Shown: positions 16,628 through 26,200 of the stretch, piece after piece
Layout of the letters: each line of letters opens with the position of its first letter
Numbering within the stretch: the stretch's first letter is position 1
Assembly: GCA_964573725.1 (NCBI GenBank)
Contig: CAZNLJ010000056.1
Coordinates: 1-26,792, forward strand
Source: UBA6168 sp964573725
GTDB taxonomy: Bacteria; Bacteroidota; Bacteroidia; Chitinophagales; Saprospiraceae
Length of the DNA: 26,792 bases
Reading direction: 5' to 3'
Position numbers and translations under genes: made by a program
Notes under the pieces: generated by a model
The model's input: the letters and a program-made list of their open reading frames with translations, nothing else
The model's database searches: none
What the model was told of the DNA's origin: nothing

Positions 16628-17908
16628 TCACAATCCTGTGGCGGTGTGCCCTTCCCCGCGTTCCCGGATCCGCGCCGCGCGCAGCCCGGCCGAGCGGTAC
16701 ACCCCGATGGGGTCCAAGGCCCCGCCGGCCATCCGGCAGGCTTCCGCCACCAGGGGGCGGACATCCAGTTGGAAGGCGTCGCGGACCAGCTCCTCGGCTG
16801 CCACCACATCGTTCGACGACTGGGCGTCGCGCAGGCCTTCCCGGTCCACCAGCAAGGCACGGGCATAGGCTTGCCATATGCTCCGCAAGGATTGCATCAG
16901 GTCCTCCAGGGGGTCCTTGGTGTTGTGGCTGGCATCGATCATCCAGGCCGGTTCGGGCCCTCCGGTCGCCGGGTCCTCCCACGCATCCACCAATTCCTGC
17001 AAGATCAGGAAGAACTGGTAAGGCCGGATGCTGGCGGTGGTCAGGTCGTCGTCCCCGTACATGGATCCGTTGAAGTGAAAGCCGCCCAACCGGCGGAAAT
17101 GCAGCAGGCGGGCGACGACCTGTTCGATGTTGGTGTTCGGGAGATGGTGCCCGAGATCCACCAGGACCCGGGCCCGGTCACCGAGATATTGGCACAAGGA
17201 ATAGGAGGTCCCCCAATCCGGAATCACCATCGAATAGTAGTTCGGTTCGTAGGGTTTGTATTCCAACAGCAGGGTACCATCCGCGGGCAGGGCGGCATAG
17301 ATGTCCGCCAACGCCTCGGCCGTCCGCTGCCAGGCACGCCGGAAATGCTGTTGGCCGGGAAAATTGCTGCCGTCGGCAAGCCAGACCGTCAGCACCCGGG
17401 CACCCAGGGACTCCCCGTACCGGATGCAGTCGATGTTGTGGGCGACGGCTTGCGCCCGGACGGCGGCATCGCTGTGCGACAGGGATCCGAACTTGTAGCT
17501 GTGAAGCTGTCCGGGCTGGTCCTGGAAGGTATTGGAATTGACGGAATCGATGTGCAGCCCATGCGCGGCCAGGTGCTCCCGCACCGCCGCCGGATCCTCG
17601 GGAATATCCCAGGGTATGTGGAGGGAAATCGAATCCGCCGACCGGGTCAGGCCGTGCAACAGGCCGACATCGGCTATTTTTTCATACAAATCACGGGGTT
17701 CGCCGCCGCCGGGGAACCGACCGAAACGGGTGCCGCCGGTCCCGAGCGCCCAGGACGGGATGGCCACCTGGAAGGCCTGAATCTTTTTCAGCACGGCCGA
17801 CACATCCAGCCCCCGCCGGTCCAGTTCGCCGGCGATGTATTCGAAGGCGGGCCGGTGCGACGGCTCCCGGGTCCGGTTGTGGGCAGCGATGGCGTCGGTC
17901 AGCGACAT
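16628..17908 (-). CDS. rhaI: L-rhamnose isomerase, RhaI type
   Basis: 426 residues from the ATG at 17908 (MSLTDAIAAHN). The frame extends to 18007, but that would overlap the aldolase gene by 38 bp and adds a low-complexity Pro/Ser stretch. The enzyme converts L-rhamnose to L-rhamnulose in the cytoplasm and is a TIM-barrel, two-metal sugar isomerase about the size of the Pseudomonas stutzeri enzyme (about 430 residues). Probable metal ligands are in place: Glu216 (LEYKPYEP), Asp251 and His254 (VDLGHH), His278 (GGFHFN), Asp286 and Asp288 (GDDDLT) and Asp325 (MIDASHN). It sits 61 bp downstream of the aldolase/dehydrogenase and 99 bp upstream of the kinase, forming a compact three-gene unit. Confidence 0.88.
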   Translation of the reverse strand: MSLTDAIAAHNRTREPSHRPAFEYIAGELDRRGLDVSAVLKKIQAFQVAIPSWALGTGGTRFGRFPGGGEPRDLYEKIADVGLLHGLTRSADSISLHIPWDIPEDPAAVREHLAAHGLHIDSVNSNTFQDQPGQLHSYKFGSLSHSDAAVRAQAVAHNIDCIRYGESLGARVLTVWLADGSNFPGQQHFRRAWQRTAEALADIYAALPADGTLLLEYKPYEPNYYSMVIPDWGTSYSLCQYLGDRARVLVDLGHHLPNTNIEQVVARLLHFRRLGGFHFNGSMYGDDDLTTASIRPYQFFLILQELVDAWEDPATGGPEPAWMIDASHNTKDPLEDLMQSLRSIWQAYARALLVDREGLRDAQSSNDVVAAEELVRDAFQLDVRPLVAEACRMAGGALDPIGVYRSAGLRAARIRERGEGHTATGL

Positions 17909-17969
17909 GGGAACGGATTGGTGCGGGCGGACGGGCCCGCAGGTGAAAGAATTGGTCCGGGACGGCCCG

Positions 17970-20102
17970 CTACCGGGAAAAGGCCATGGCGATGCCGCCG
18001 TCGACATGAAGCGCGTTTCCGGTGCTTTTGGACAGCCACCCGCCGGTCAGGACAAACACGGCGTCGGCGATGTCCTCGGGCAGGATGACCTCCCCGAGCA
18101 GGGTGCGGCCGGCGTAATAGGCCGGCAGCTCCGCTTCGCTGATACCGTAGGCCTTGGCCCGGCCGGCGGCCCATCCGCCGGCCCAGATGTTGGAACCGGC
18201 GATGACGGCATCCGGATGGACCATGTTCACCCGGATCCGGTCGGCCCCCAGTTCCGCGGCAAGCAGCCGCGTCATGTGGGCCTGCGCCGCTTTCGCCGTG
18301 CCGTATCCGACGTTGTTGGGACCGGCGACGACGGCGTTCTTCGACACGATGTTGACGATGTCTCCTCCCATGCCCTGCCGGCGCAAGATGGCGACGGCGG
18401 CTTGGGTGACCAGGAACTGCCCCTTGACCAGGATGTCCTGCAAGCGGTCCCAATCCTCTTCCGTATGCGCCAGGAGTCCTTTGGAGATGCTGATACCGGC
18501 GTTGTTGACCACTATGTCTATGCCGCCGAACAGGAGGCAGGCCTGCCGGAACGCTTCCCGGACCGAGCCGGCGTCGGTCACATCGAGGGGCAAGGCGGCC
18601 ACCGTATCGGTCCCGAAGGTTGCCGACAGGCTTGCCCGGGCCGTTTCCAAGCGCTCCGCATCCACGTCGTTGAGGATGATGCAGGCACCTTCGGCCGCCA
18701 GCTTACGGGCCGTCGCCAACCCGATGCCGCCGCCGCTGCCGGTCACCAGGGCCACCTTGCCGGTCAATGGCCGCGGCGCCGGCATCCGGCGGAGCTTCGC
18801 TTCTTCCAAGGCCCAGTACTCGATCCGGAAGGCTTCCGCCCGCGACAGGGCAGTGTATCCGCTGAGGGCTTCCGACCCGCGCATGACCTCGATGGCGTTG
18901 ATGTAAAATTCCGCGGCCACCCGCGCCGTGGCCTTGTCCTTCGCAAAGGTGAACATCCCGATACCGGGATACAGGATGACAACCGGGTTGGGATCCCGCA
19001 TCGCCGGGGAACCGGCCTCCCGGTGCTCGTCGTAATAGGCCGCATATTCCGCCCGGTAGGCCTCGAATGCCGGCAACAGGCTGGCAGCGAGCGCCTCCGT
19101 ATCCGTCAAATCGGCATCCGGCGCCAAGGGCAGGACCAAGGGCTGGATCTTGGTGCGCAGGAAGTGGTCCGGGCAACTGGTGCCCATCGGTGCCAGCCGC
19201 GGCAGGTCCCGGCTGTTGACAAAGGCCAGCACCCGGTCGTCATCCGTGAAGTGACCGACCATCGGCCGGGCCCCGGAACAATAACCCCGCAACAGGGGCG
19301 CCAATGCCGCGGCCTGCGACCGGCGATGCCGGCTGCCCGCTTCCCCGGCGGGTACGGACAGCTCCGCCCGCATGCCGCCGAAGACCTTGCCCCGCCGTAC
19401 TTGCCGCTCCTCGATGTACCGGCTCGCCTGCGCAATGACCGCCAAGCTGTTCTGGTAACATTCGTGCGAGGTGTCACCCCAGGTGAACAGGCCGTGCCCC
19501 CCCAGGACAATGCCCCGGATACCGGGATGCGCCGCCAAACATTCCTCCATCCGCAAGGCCAGGTCGAACCCCGGCCGCTGCCAGGGTACCCACCCCATGG
19601 TGTCGCCCCAAATGTCACGGGTAATCTTCTCGCTGTCCCGCGCTGCCGCCACGGCAATGACGGCGTCGGGATGGAGGTGGTCGATGTGCCGGAAGGGCAG
19701 CAACCCGTGCAGCGGGGTGTCGATGCTCGGTGCGGCACTGTCCAGGTCGTACAGGCAATGTTGCTGCAGCCCGACCATCTCGTCCTCCCAATCCAATCCC
19801 CGGTACCGCCGCTTGAGCTGGTGCAGCTTCCCGACGTACAAGCCCGCCACTCCTTTCCGCGTCAAGGTGCCGAGGTCTCCGCCCGACCCCTTGACCCACA
19901 TGACCTCCACCTCCTCCCCGGTCAAGGGGTCTTCCTCCATGGTCTTGCAGGAGGTGTTCCCCCCCCCGAAATTGGTGATGCGCAAATCCGAACCCAACAG
20001 GTTGGACCGGTACAGCAACAAGGCGATCTCATCCTCGCCGATCGCCGCCGCCCGCACCGCATCCCATCGGTCCTCCACATGCCGGAATGTGCCTTTTTCC
20101 AT
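17970..20102 (-). CDS. rhaEW: Bifunctional rhamnulose-1-phosphate aldolase / SDR dehydrogenase
   Basis: 710 residues in two domains. Residues 1 to about 430 are a class II aldolase: GGGNTSCKT (46-54), the metal-binding DHLHPDA (141-147, with His142 and His144) and GGHGLFTWGD (201-210). Residues about 445-710 are a short-chain dehydrogenase: NAD-binding TGSGGGIG (454-461), NNAG (533-536), a Ser near 587 and the catalytic Tyr600-xxx-Lys604. The aldolase should split L-rhamnulose-1-phosphate into DHAP and L-lactaldehyde, and the SDR domain should oxidise the lactaldehyde to L-lactate. Fusion keeps the reactive aldehyde close. The architecture is the known RhaEW type, not the single-domain E. coli RhaD. 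It is the first gene of the rha trio, after a 412-bp gap that probably contains the promoter. Confidence 0.9.
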   Translation of the reverse strand: MEKGTFRHVEDRWDAVRAAAIGEDEIALLLYRSNLLGSDLRITNFGGGNTSCKTMEEDPLTGEEVEVMWVKGSGGDLGTLTRKGVAGLYVGKLHQLKRRYRGLDWEDEMVGLQQHCLYDLDSAAPSIDTPLHGLLPFRHIDHLHPDAVIAVAAARDSEKITRDIWGDTMGWVPWQRPGFDLALRMEECLAAHPGIRGIVLGGHGLFTWGDTSHECYQNSLAVIAQASRYIEERQVRRGKVFGGMRAELSVPAGEAGSRHRRSQAAALAPLLRGYCSGARPMVGHFTDDDRVLAFVNSRDLPRLAPMGTSCPDHFLRTKIQPLVLPLAPDADLTDTEALAASLLPAFEAYRAEYAAYYDEHREAGSPAMRDPNPVVILYPGIGMFTFAKDKATARVAAEFYINAIEVMRGSEALSGYTALSRAEAFRIEYWALEEAKLRRMPAPRPLTGKVALVTGSGGGIGLATARKLAAEGACIILNDVDAERLETARASLSATFGTDTVAALPLDVTDAGSVREAFRQACLLFGGIDIVVNNAGISISKGLLAHTEEDWDRLQDILVKGQFLVTQAAVAILRRQGMGGDIVNIVSKNAVVAGPNNVGYGTAKAAQAHMTRLLAAELGADRIRVNMVHPDAVIAGSNIWAGGWAAGRAKAYGISEAELPAYYAGRTLLGEVILPEDIADAVFVLTGGWLSKSTGNALHVDGGIAMAFSR

Positions 20103-20514
20103 ATACGCCTGTTTTATGTCTTGCCGGTGGTCTCCGCCGATTTGCCAAACGGCCGCCGATTCCGCCCGGACAAGTGCCGATATGCCGACTGTAAGATATC
20201 GATTCGCTTCAAATCCTTATATCGACGCCCCCCGACCCATGCCCGCACGGCGGGAAATCAGAACCCCCTTCCCTGCTGGCCGCCGCTTCCGCCATACGCC
20301 CCGCTTCCATAAGATACAACCTAAAAATAGGAAGCCCATCGCCTGGTTCCACCGGAATCCTCTGAAAAAATACCCCGGTTCCGCGTTGCGACACTTATGG
20401 GCACCGGTTTGCCGCGTGTCGGAAACCTGCCCGAAAGCGCTGGTCCGCGACCACCCGGCACCACGTTTCCCGAACGGGCCGGGGACAGCCGCCGGGCGGA
20501 CACTCCGGACCGGA
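20103..20514. other. Gap upstream of rhaEW
   Basis: These 412 bp hold no gene that I can support. No exact TAnnTTTG element is present on the minus strand. Partial matches are TATTTTTA at 20323-20330 and a TTTG at 20210-20213 with no good partner. If the rha trio has its own promoter or operator, it should be here. The short in-frame continuations of neighbouring frames look spurious. Confidence 0.4.
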
Positions 20515-21678
20515 TCACCGGCCCGATGGCGGTGGATTTTCCGTCGCCCCGCCCACCAGGTGGCGCGGCAAATCCGCGACCCGGGCACAACAGACCTGCT
20601 CCATGACCTGCTGCAATTGTTTCTTGAGGATGGTGGCGACATGGTCGCCCCCTTGGTCGCCCAAGGCCGCCACCCCGTACATGAAGGAGCGGCCCAGGAA
20701 GGCGAATTCCGCGCCGGAAGCCAGCGTCCGGGCAATGTCGACCCCCGACCGGATGCCGCTGTCCATCATGATGGCCAATTGCCCCGCATGCCGTTCGACG
20801 ATCGGCGCCAGGGACCGGATGGCCGATTGCCCCGCATCCAACTGCCGCCCCCCGTGGTTGGAGACGATGATGCCGTCGAAACCCAGGCGGACCGCCATGG
20901 CCGTATCCTCCGGTGTCGCCACCCCCTTGAGTACCAGCTTGCCTTTCCAACGGTCCCGGATCGGGGCGATCCGCTCCGCACTCACCCGCCCGGAAAAGGC
21001 GGTGTTCATATATTGTCCCAGTTGCGACATGTCCATTCCCCGGGGCATGTACCGGACCAGGTTCTCGAAAGTCGGCTTCCCATGCGACAAGGTCCGCAAG
21101 GCCCAGGCGGGGCGGCCCAGGATCTGCCATATGTTCCCCAGGGTCATCTTCGGCGGCATGGCCAACCCGTACCGGATGTCGCGCGGCCGGTACCCGAAAC
21201 TGGGCACGTCGCACAATACGCACAACACTTCGCACCCGGCCGCTTCCGCCCGGTCCAGCAGGTCGTCCCGCAACCGGGCCTCCGCCGGATGGTACAACTG
21301 GAACCAGAAATCCCCGTCGGTCAGCTTCCCGATGGTCTCCAGGCTCGCCGTGGTGACCGTGCTCAGGATGAAGGGCAAGCGATGCCGCTTCGCCGCCTGC
21401 GCCAATATTTCCGGCGCTCCCGGCCACATCAGCCCCTGCAACCCGATGGGACTGATGCCGAACGGTGCGTCGTATTCCTTCCCGAACAAGGTGGTCCGCA
21501 TGCTGGATGCGTCCACCCCGGACAGGTAGTAGGGCCGCAACTCCACTTCCCGCAGTTCGGCGGTGTTCTTGTGCAGGTTGACGTCCTCGTTGCAGCCGCC
21601 GTCCAGGTATTCGAAAGCAAAACGCGGTATCCGCTGCCGGGCCCGGGCCCGTAAATCCTCTATCGATGGGTAGTTCAT
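20515..21678 (-). CDS. lldD: FMN-dependent alpha-hydroxy-acid dehydrogenase, L-lactate type
   Basis: 387 residues from the ATG at 21678 (MNYPSIEDLRARARQ), which matches the family N-terminus. A longer frame to 21789 would overlap the permease gene upstream. The family oxidises L-2-hydroxy acids to 2-oxo acids with FMN. Visible features are AFEYLDGG (21-28), a Lys251 in LKGV, the active-site SNHGGRQLD (273-281, with His275 and Arg278), DSGIRSG (306-312) and the FMN phosphate-binding LGR (328-330). Placed between a transporter and RhaEW, it would finish rhamnose breakdown by turning L-lactate into pyruvate, which is an inference from context. Glycolate or other hydroxy-acid oxidation is possible. 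The reaction probably feeds electrons to the respiratory chain at the inner membrane. The C-terminal tail (PPPSGR) is short. Confidence 0.85.
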   Translation of the reverse strand: MNYPSIEDLRARARQRIPRFAFEYLDGGCNEDVNLHKNTAELREVELRPYYLSGVDASSMRTTLFGKEYDAPFGISPIGLQGLMWPGAPEILAQAAKRHRLPFILSTVTTASLETIGKLTDGDFWFQLYHPAEARLRDDLLDRAEAAGCEVLCVLCDVPSFGYRPRDIRYGLAMPPKMTLGNIWQILGRPAWALRTLSHGKPTFENLVRYMPRGMDMSQLGQYMNTAFSGRVSAERIAPIRDRWKGKLVLKGVATPEDTAMAVRLGFDGIIVSNHGGRQLDAGQSAIRSLAPIVERHAGQLAIMMDSGIRSGVDIARTLASGAEFAFLGRSFMYGVAALGDQGGDHVATILKKQLQQVMEQVCCARVADLPRHLVGGATENPPPSGR

Positions 21679-21775
21679 GCCGATGTTGTTTGGTATTGCC
21701 CGATGGGTCGCCTCGCGACCGGGCACCGCCCTTCCTTTTCCCGAACGGGAGGGCCCGCGGCAGGTACCGGTCGCC

Positions 21776-23191
21776 TCACCGGGCCGCAAAGGCCGGAGCC
21801 TTTCCTCCCGCTCCCCGCTTGCTCAATATCAGGTACAAGCCCCCCGCACCCAGCCAGGCCGGGAGGGTCAGGAAAGAAAGGAAAATCCCCTGGGTGACCG
21901 ACAAGGTGTAAAACAGGCCGCCGCTCAATGCCCAGGCCAGCAATACGGCGGTGTTCATGCCCACGCCTTTTGTTTCTGCATAATTCCGGATGATGCCGAA
22001 CCGGTCGGCGAGGTAATGCTCGAAAACGATCACCGCCCCGACCGGGGCCAGGATGAATCCGTACACCGCCACGAAATCGAGCAGCTTCATGGCGAATGCC
22101 GGAAAGATGCCCGCCGCCGTGGCCATGCCGCCGGCGAGGACGGTGCCCCAGGCGGTACCGGCTTTCGGAAGGACGGCCTGGAAGGCCAACCCGGCCCGGT
22201 ATATGGTCGGGTTGGCCGTCGTCCAGCCCGCCAGGATCACCGTCAGTACACCGAACAGGCCGATGGCCTGATAGGCCAACGGACCGGGCGCCACCGGCGG
22301 TGCCTGCCCCTGTGCGAGCATTCCGGCCGCCTCCGGCGTCCGGAGATAGGCGGCGTACAATAGGGCCGCCGCTATCCAGGCAAGGTAATGACCGATGTAC
22401 ATGCCCGCCGCCGTCGTCCAACCGGCATTCGCATGACGGGCATACCGGAACACGCTCAGGTCGCTCATTCCGATGTGCATGGCCGCATTGCAGCACCAGG
22501 ACCAGATGACCACATGCCAGAAGGTGTACCGGACCTGACCCGGGAAAGGCTCGCCACCCTCCCCCCATACCTGCCAGAAATCCGCCGCCGATTCCACCCC
22601 CAACTGCCGCATCGCCGCCACACCCGCCACCAGAAATCCCAACACGATGACCGGCGACAGGTAGTCCGCCACCCGCGAAACGGTCTGGAATCCCCGCGCC
22701 GCCACCAATGTGAACAGGAGCCCCAATGCCACGACGATGGCCACCCAGACCGGGCCGTTCGGCCCGATGTCGGTCAACCGCGGCATCTCCATGTCGAACG
22801 GGATCCCGACCGCCGTGGCGGATACGGTGATCATGCTGCCGGCCAGGAAACAGAACAGGATGCCGTTCGCCAGGTTGTAGGCCGTCACCAGACGCCGCCC
22901 GCAGATGCGCTCCAACTGATAGTATAAGGTCAAGCGGTGCCGCACCGCAATCTCGGCCGTCAAATACCGCCACGAGAGCACGGCCAGGAAATTGCCCAGC
23001 AACAGGCCTACGACCAGGTCGAACGCACTCACCCCGGCCGTCAGGAACAAGGGCCCGATCATGAACTCCGTACCGGCGGCGTGCTCCCCGGCATACATCC
23101 CGAGGAAACGGCGCCACCCCTTCCAATGGGGGGACGGGACCGGGGTCCGCTCGAACTCCGTCCCCGCCGCCGTAGGTTGCTTGTCTTTCAT
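21776..23191 (-). CDS. NCS1-family permease (nucleobase:cation symporter-1 type)
   Basis: 471 residues with about 12 hydrophobic segments. An N-terminal cytoplasmic stretch (to about residue 40) leads into membrane segments starting near GPLFLTAGVSAFDLVVG. The pattern of the first segments, AGWTTANPTIYRAGLAFQ near residue 340, and the overall length fit the NCS1 family, which includes cytosine permease. The start at 23191 has a good ribosome site (AAGGA with CAGG before the ATG) inside an A-rich stretch. The known substrates of the family are cytosine, purines, hydantoins, allantoin and thiamine-like compounds. No nucleobase catabolic gene is nearby. It lies between a sugar-oxidoreductase lipoprotein and lldD, so a sugar or organic-acid substrate is conceivable but unproven. 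The family call is made from topology and fragments only. Confidence 0.75.
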   Translation of the reverse strand: MKDKQPTAAGTEFERTPVPSPHWKGWRRFLGMYAGEHAAGTEFMIGPLFLTAGVSAFDLVVGLLLGNFLAVLSWRYLTAEIAVRHRLTLYYQLERICGRRLVTAYNLANGILFCFLAGSMITVSATAVGIPFDMEMPRLTDIGPNGPVWVAIVVALGLLFTLVAARGFQTVSRVADYLSPVIVLGFLVAGVAAMRQLGVESAADFWQVWGEGGEPFPGQVRYTFWHVVIWSWCCNAAMHIGMSDLSVFRYARHANAGWTTAAGMYIGHYLAWIAAALLYAAYLRTPEAAGMLAQGQAPPVAPGPLAYQAIGLFGVLTVILAGWTTANPTIYRAGLAFQAVLPKAGTAWGTVLAGGMATAAGIFPAFAMKLLDFVAVYGFILAPVGAVIVFEHYLADRFGIIRNYAETKGVGMNTAVLLAWALSGGLFYTLSVTQGIFLSFLTLPAWLGAGGLYLILSKRGAGGKAPAFAAR

Positions 23192-23255
23192 CCTGTCCTT
23201 TTTATTGTCATGCGTACGAAGGGCACCCCGCCCGGAGGCAACCCGATGGACAGCC

Positions 23256-26200
23256 TCACAGGGCCGGCCCGCCGGCGCCCTGGAACATCACCTGCAACAG
23301 GACAAACAGCCCCTGGGCCGCAGGATCCGCCTTGCGGCAGACCAGGTAGACGTCATGGAGCCCCTCCTGCGGGGTCAGGACCGCCGTCACCAGGTTCGGC
23401 CGGGGCGGTGCCGACGGATCCATCGCCGCCGCCGTGACCAGCCCGGACGTGCCGGCCAAGGGGCCGTCCGGCGCTCCCAACCGCACTTCCACCTGGCCGC
23501 CCTGCATCCCGAAATTGGCCGGCGCATTCGCCAAAAAGCCGATCCGGCCGATTCCCGTCAGGTCGACGTCCCGAAACAACAGATAGGCCCCGTCCTCCTG
23601 CGCAATCATCAGCTCCGACGAACCGCCCGGCATCTTGAACTTCATCATGTCCCGGGATTCGTCACAGGCGGCCGCCGAAAGATGGGCGTTCCGGAGGACG
23701 AGCACTTCCTCCCGCCGGATGCCCGGCATCCCTTCCGCCCCACGGTCGGTATAGGCCGCCCGCAACAGGAAGACGCCCTGGTCCCCCTCCCCTTCCGGTA
23801 TGACCGGGGTGAAGGTGCCCGCCAGCGGCAAGGCGTTGTCGGGCCGCTGCGCCAATCCCAGGATATACCGCGCCATCATCGCCACATCCGCGTCGGGAAG
23901 GGCCGGATGGGCGGCCATGGCGACTTCACCCCAGACGCCGACCCCGCCTTCCTTGATCTTGCGCTGCAGATAGCCGACCGCCGCAGCATCCCGCCGGTAC
24001 CGGTTGGAGATGTCCTGGAAGGTCGGACCGATGGATTTGCGGTCCAGCTGGTGGCAGGAATAACAATCGCTCTTTTCCATGAGCCGTTTGCCCGGCGCAT
24101 ATTGCGACAGGTCGTCCGCCGTCTTGTGCCCTTGCGCAATCAGGGCCTTGTCATACCCTTCCGCCAGGTAATCGATGGTGACGCTGACCGCCTCCGCCGG
24201 TATCGCGCCGTCGGCGGTCGAGCCGTCCTCCCGGTCCGCCACCTGCGCCGCATAAGCGAAAGGCTGCCCCGGCAGGAAAAAACGCTGGTTCCCTTCCGTG
24301 ATGTGGACCGTCACGGCGGGCGGCTCGTTCCCGGCCGTCACCTCCAGCGAGGCCGTCCCTGTGCCGCCTTGTCCGTCCGCCACGGTCAGCTCGACCTGGT
24401 ACACCCCGGCATCGGTGAAGGTGTGGGGGCATTCGATACCCTGGGCCGTATGGACGACGGTCCCGTCCGCCGAACGGACGGACCAGCGGTAGGACAAGGG
24501 ATCCTGGTCGTAATCGACGGTGCCCCGCCCGTCGAAGCGGACTGCGAGGGGTACCGCCCCCACCGTCCGGTCCGCCGCCACGGCCGCCTGCGGCGGCCGG
24601 TTGCCGGCGGTGTAGGAGATCCGCAACAAACGGGCGTCCGGATTGCCCTGGAACCAGGCCGTACCGTATTCGAGGACGTACAGGTCTCCCTCCGGCGAAA
24701 AGGCCATGTCCACCGGATTGCTGAACTTATGGCTTCCCAGGAAAGGCTCCATGGAGACATAATCGCCCTGCTCATCCATGGTCACCGCCATGACCCAGCC
24801 CCGCATCCAGTCGTAGATGAACAGCTTGCCATCGTAATAATCGGGAAACGCCCGGGGTGCCCCCTCGAAATCCGCCGCATGGAACACCGGACCGGCCATG
24901 GCGTTGCGTCCGCCGCTGCCGACCAAGGGGAAATCCGGGGACGGCCCGTACGGATACCAGACAAAGGCCGGCCGGGCCGGCGGCAGTTCCGACCGGCCGG
25001 TATTGTTCGGGGAACGGTTGATCGGCCGCGCCGGATCGTAGGACTCCCCGCTGACGCCGGCCGCAAAGTCGTACCGCACATACGCCCGGTTGTTGCCGAC
25101 GAAATACGGCCACCCGAAATTGCCGGCCTGCCGGGCCTGGTTGACCTCGTCATAGCCCATGGGCCCGAACGGGACGGAATCCCGGCGGGCATCCGGCCCC
25201 ACCTCCCCCCAGTACAAGTAACCGGTCCGGGAATCCACCGATATCCGGTAGGGGTTGCGTGTCCCCATCACATAGATCTCCGGCCGGGTACCTTCGGTGC
25301 CCGGCGGGAAGAGGTTGCCGGCGGGAATGGTGTAGCTGCCGTCCGGCTCCGGGTGAATGCGCAGGATCTTGCCCCGCAGGTCGTTGGTGTTGCCGCTGGA
25401 TTTCTGGGCATCCCAGGGGCTGCGACCCGGCCGTTCGTCGGTGGGGCCGTAGTTGAAACCCCGGGGACTGGTGTTGTCGCCGGTGCTCACATAAAGGTTG
25501 CCCTGGGCGTCAAAGGCAATGCTGCCGCCCGTATGGCAGCATTGCTCCCGCTGCACGGGAACCTCGAGGATGACCTTCCGGGATTCCCGCACCAGTTTTT
25601 CGTCGACCAACTCGTAACGCAACAGGGCGTTGAGCGGCTCGTCACCGGCCGGCGAACAGTAAAAGTAAATGAAATGGTTGCGCTCGAAGTCCGGGTCCAG
25701 GGCCACCCCCAACAGGCCGTCCTCCGCTTCCGACTGCCGACCCTGCGCATCGGTGTACTTGGTGCTCACCGGGATGGTGTCGACCACCATGGACCGCCCT
25801 TCCGCCAGGTCGAAGATCTTGACCGCCCCGTACCGCTCGATGAAGAGGATGTTGCCACCCGGCAGCAAGGCCAGCTCGATCGGTTCGTTCAGCTTTTCCT
25901 CCAGCACTTCCCGCGTGAAACGGTTCTCCTCCGGCATCCGCTTCGTACGGACCTTCCCGTAATCCAGCGGCTGCGGGTCGCCGTCGTCCATCACCCATTT
26001 CAGACCGCCCCACAAGTGGTGCAGGAACAAGGGCTCGCTAAAACTCTCCACCGTATGCCCCATGGCCGTGTAGAATGCCCGCCCTCCGTCGTATTCGTGG
26101 TACCAGGACATCGGGTGGTTTTCGCCCATGTTCCCCTCCCGGTAACTGCGCTCGTCGATGTTCACCAAGGGCTTGACCGCCGGATTCATCTGCTTGAAAT

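Noticed and set aside
17909..18007. A longer N-terminus for the rhamnose isomerase
   Set aside because: It would overlap the rhaEW gene and adds a Pro/Ser-rich stretch not expected in the family.
17835..20312. An 825-codon plus-strand frame opposite rhaEW
   Set aside because: The minus strand carries complete aldolase and SDR motifs. The plus frame shows only shadow composition.
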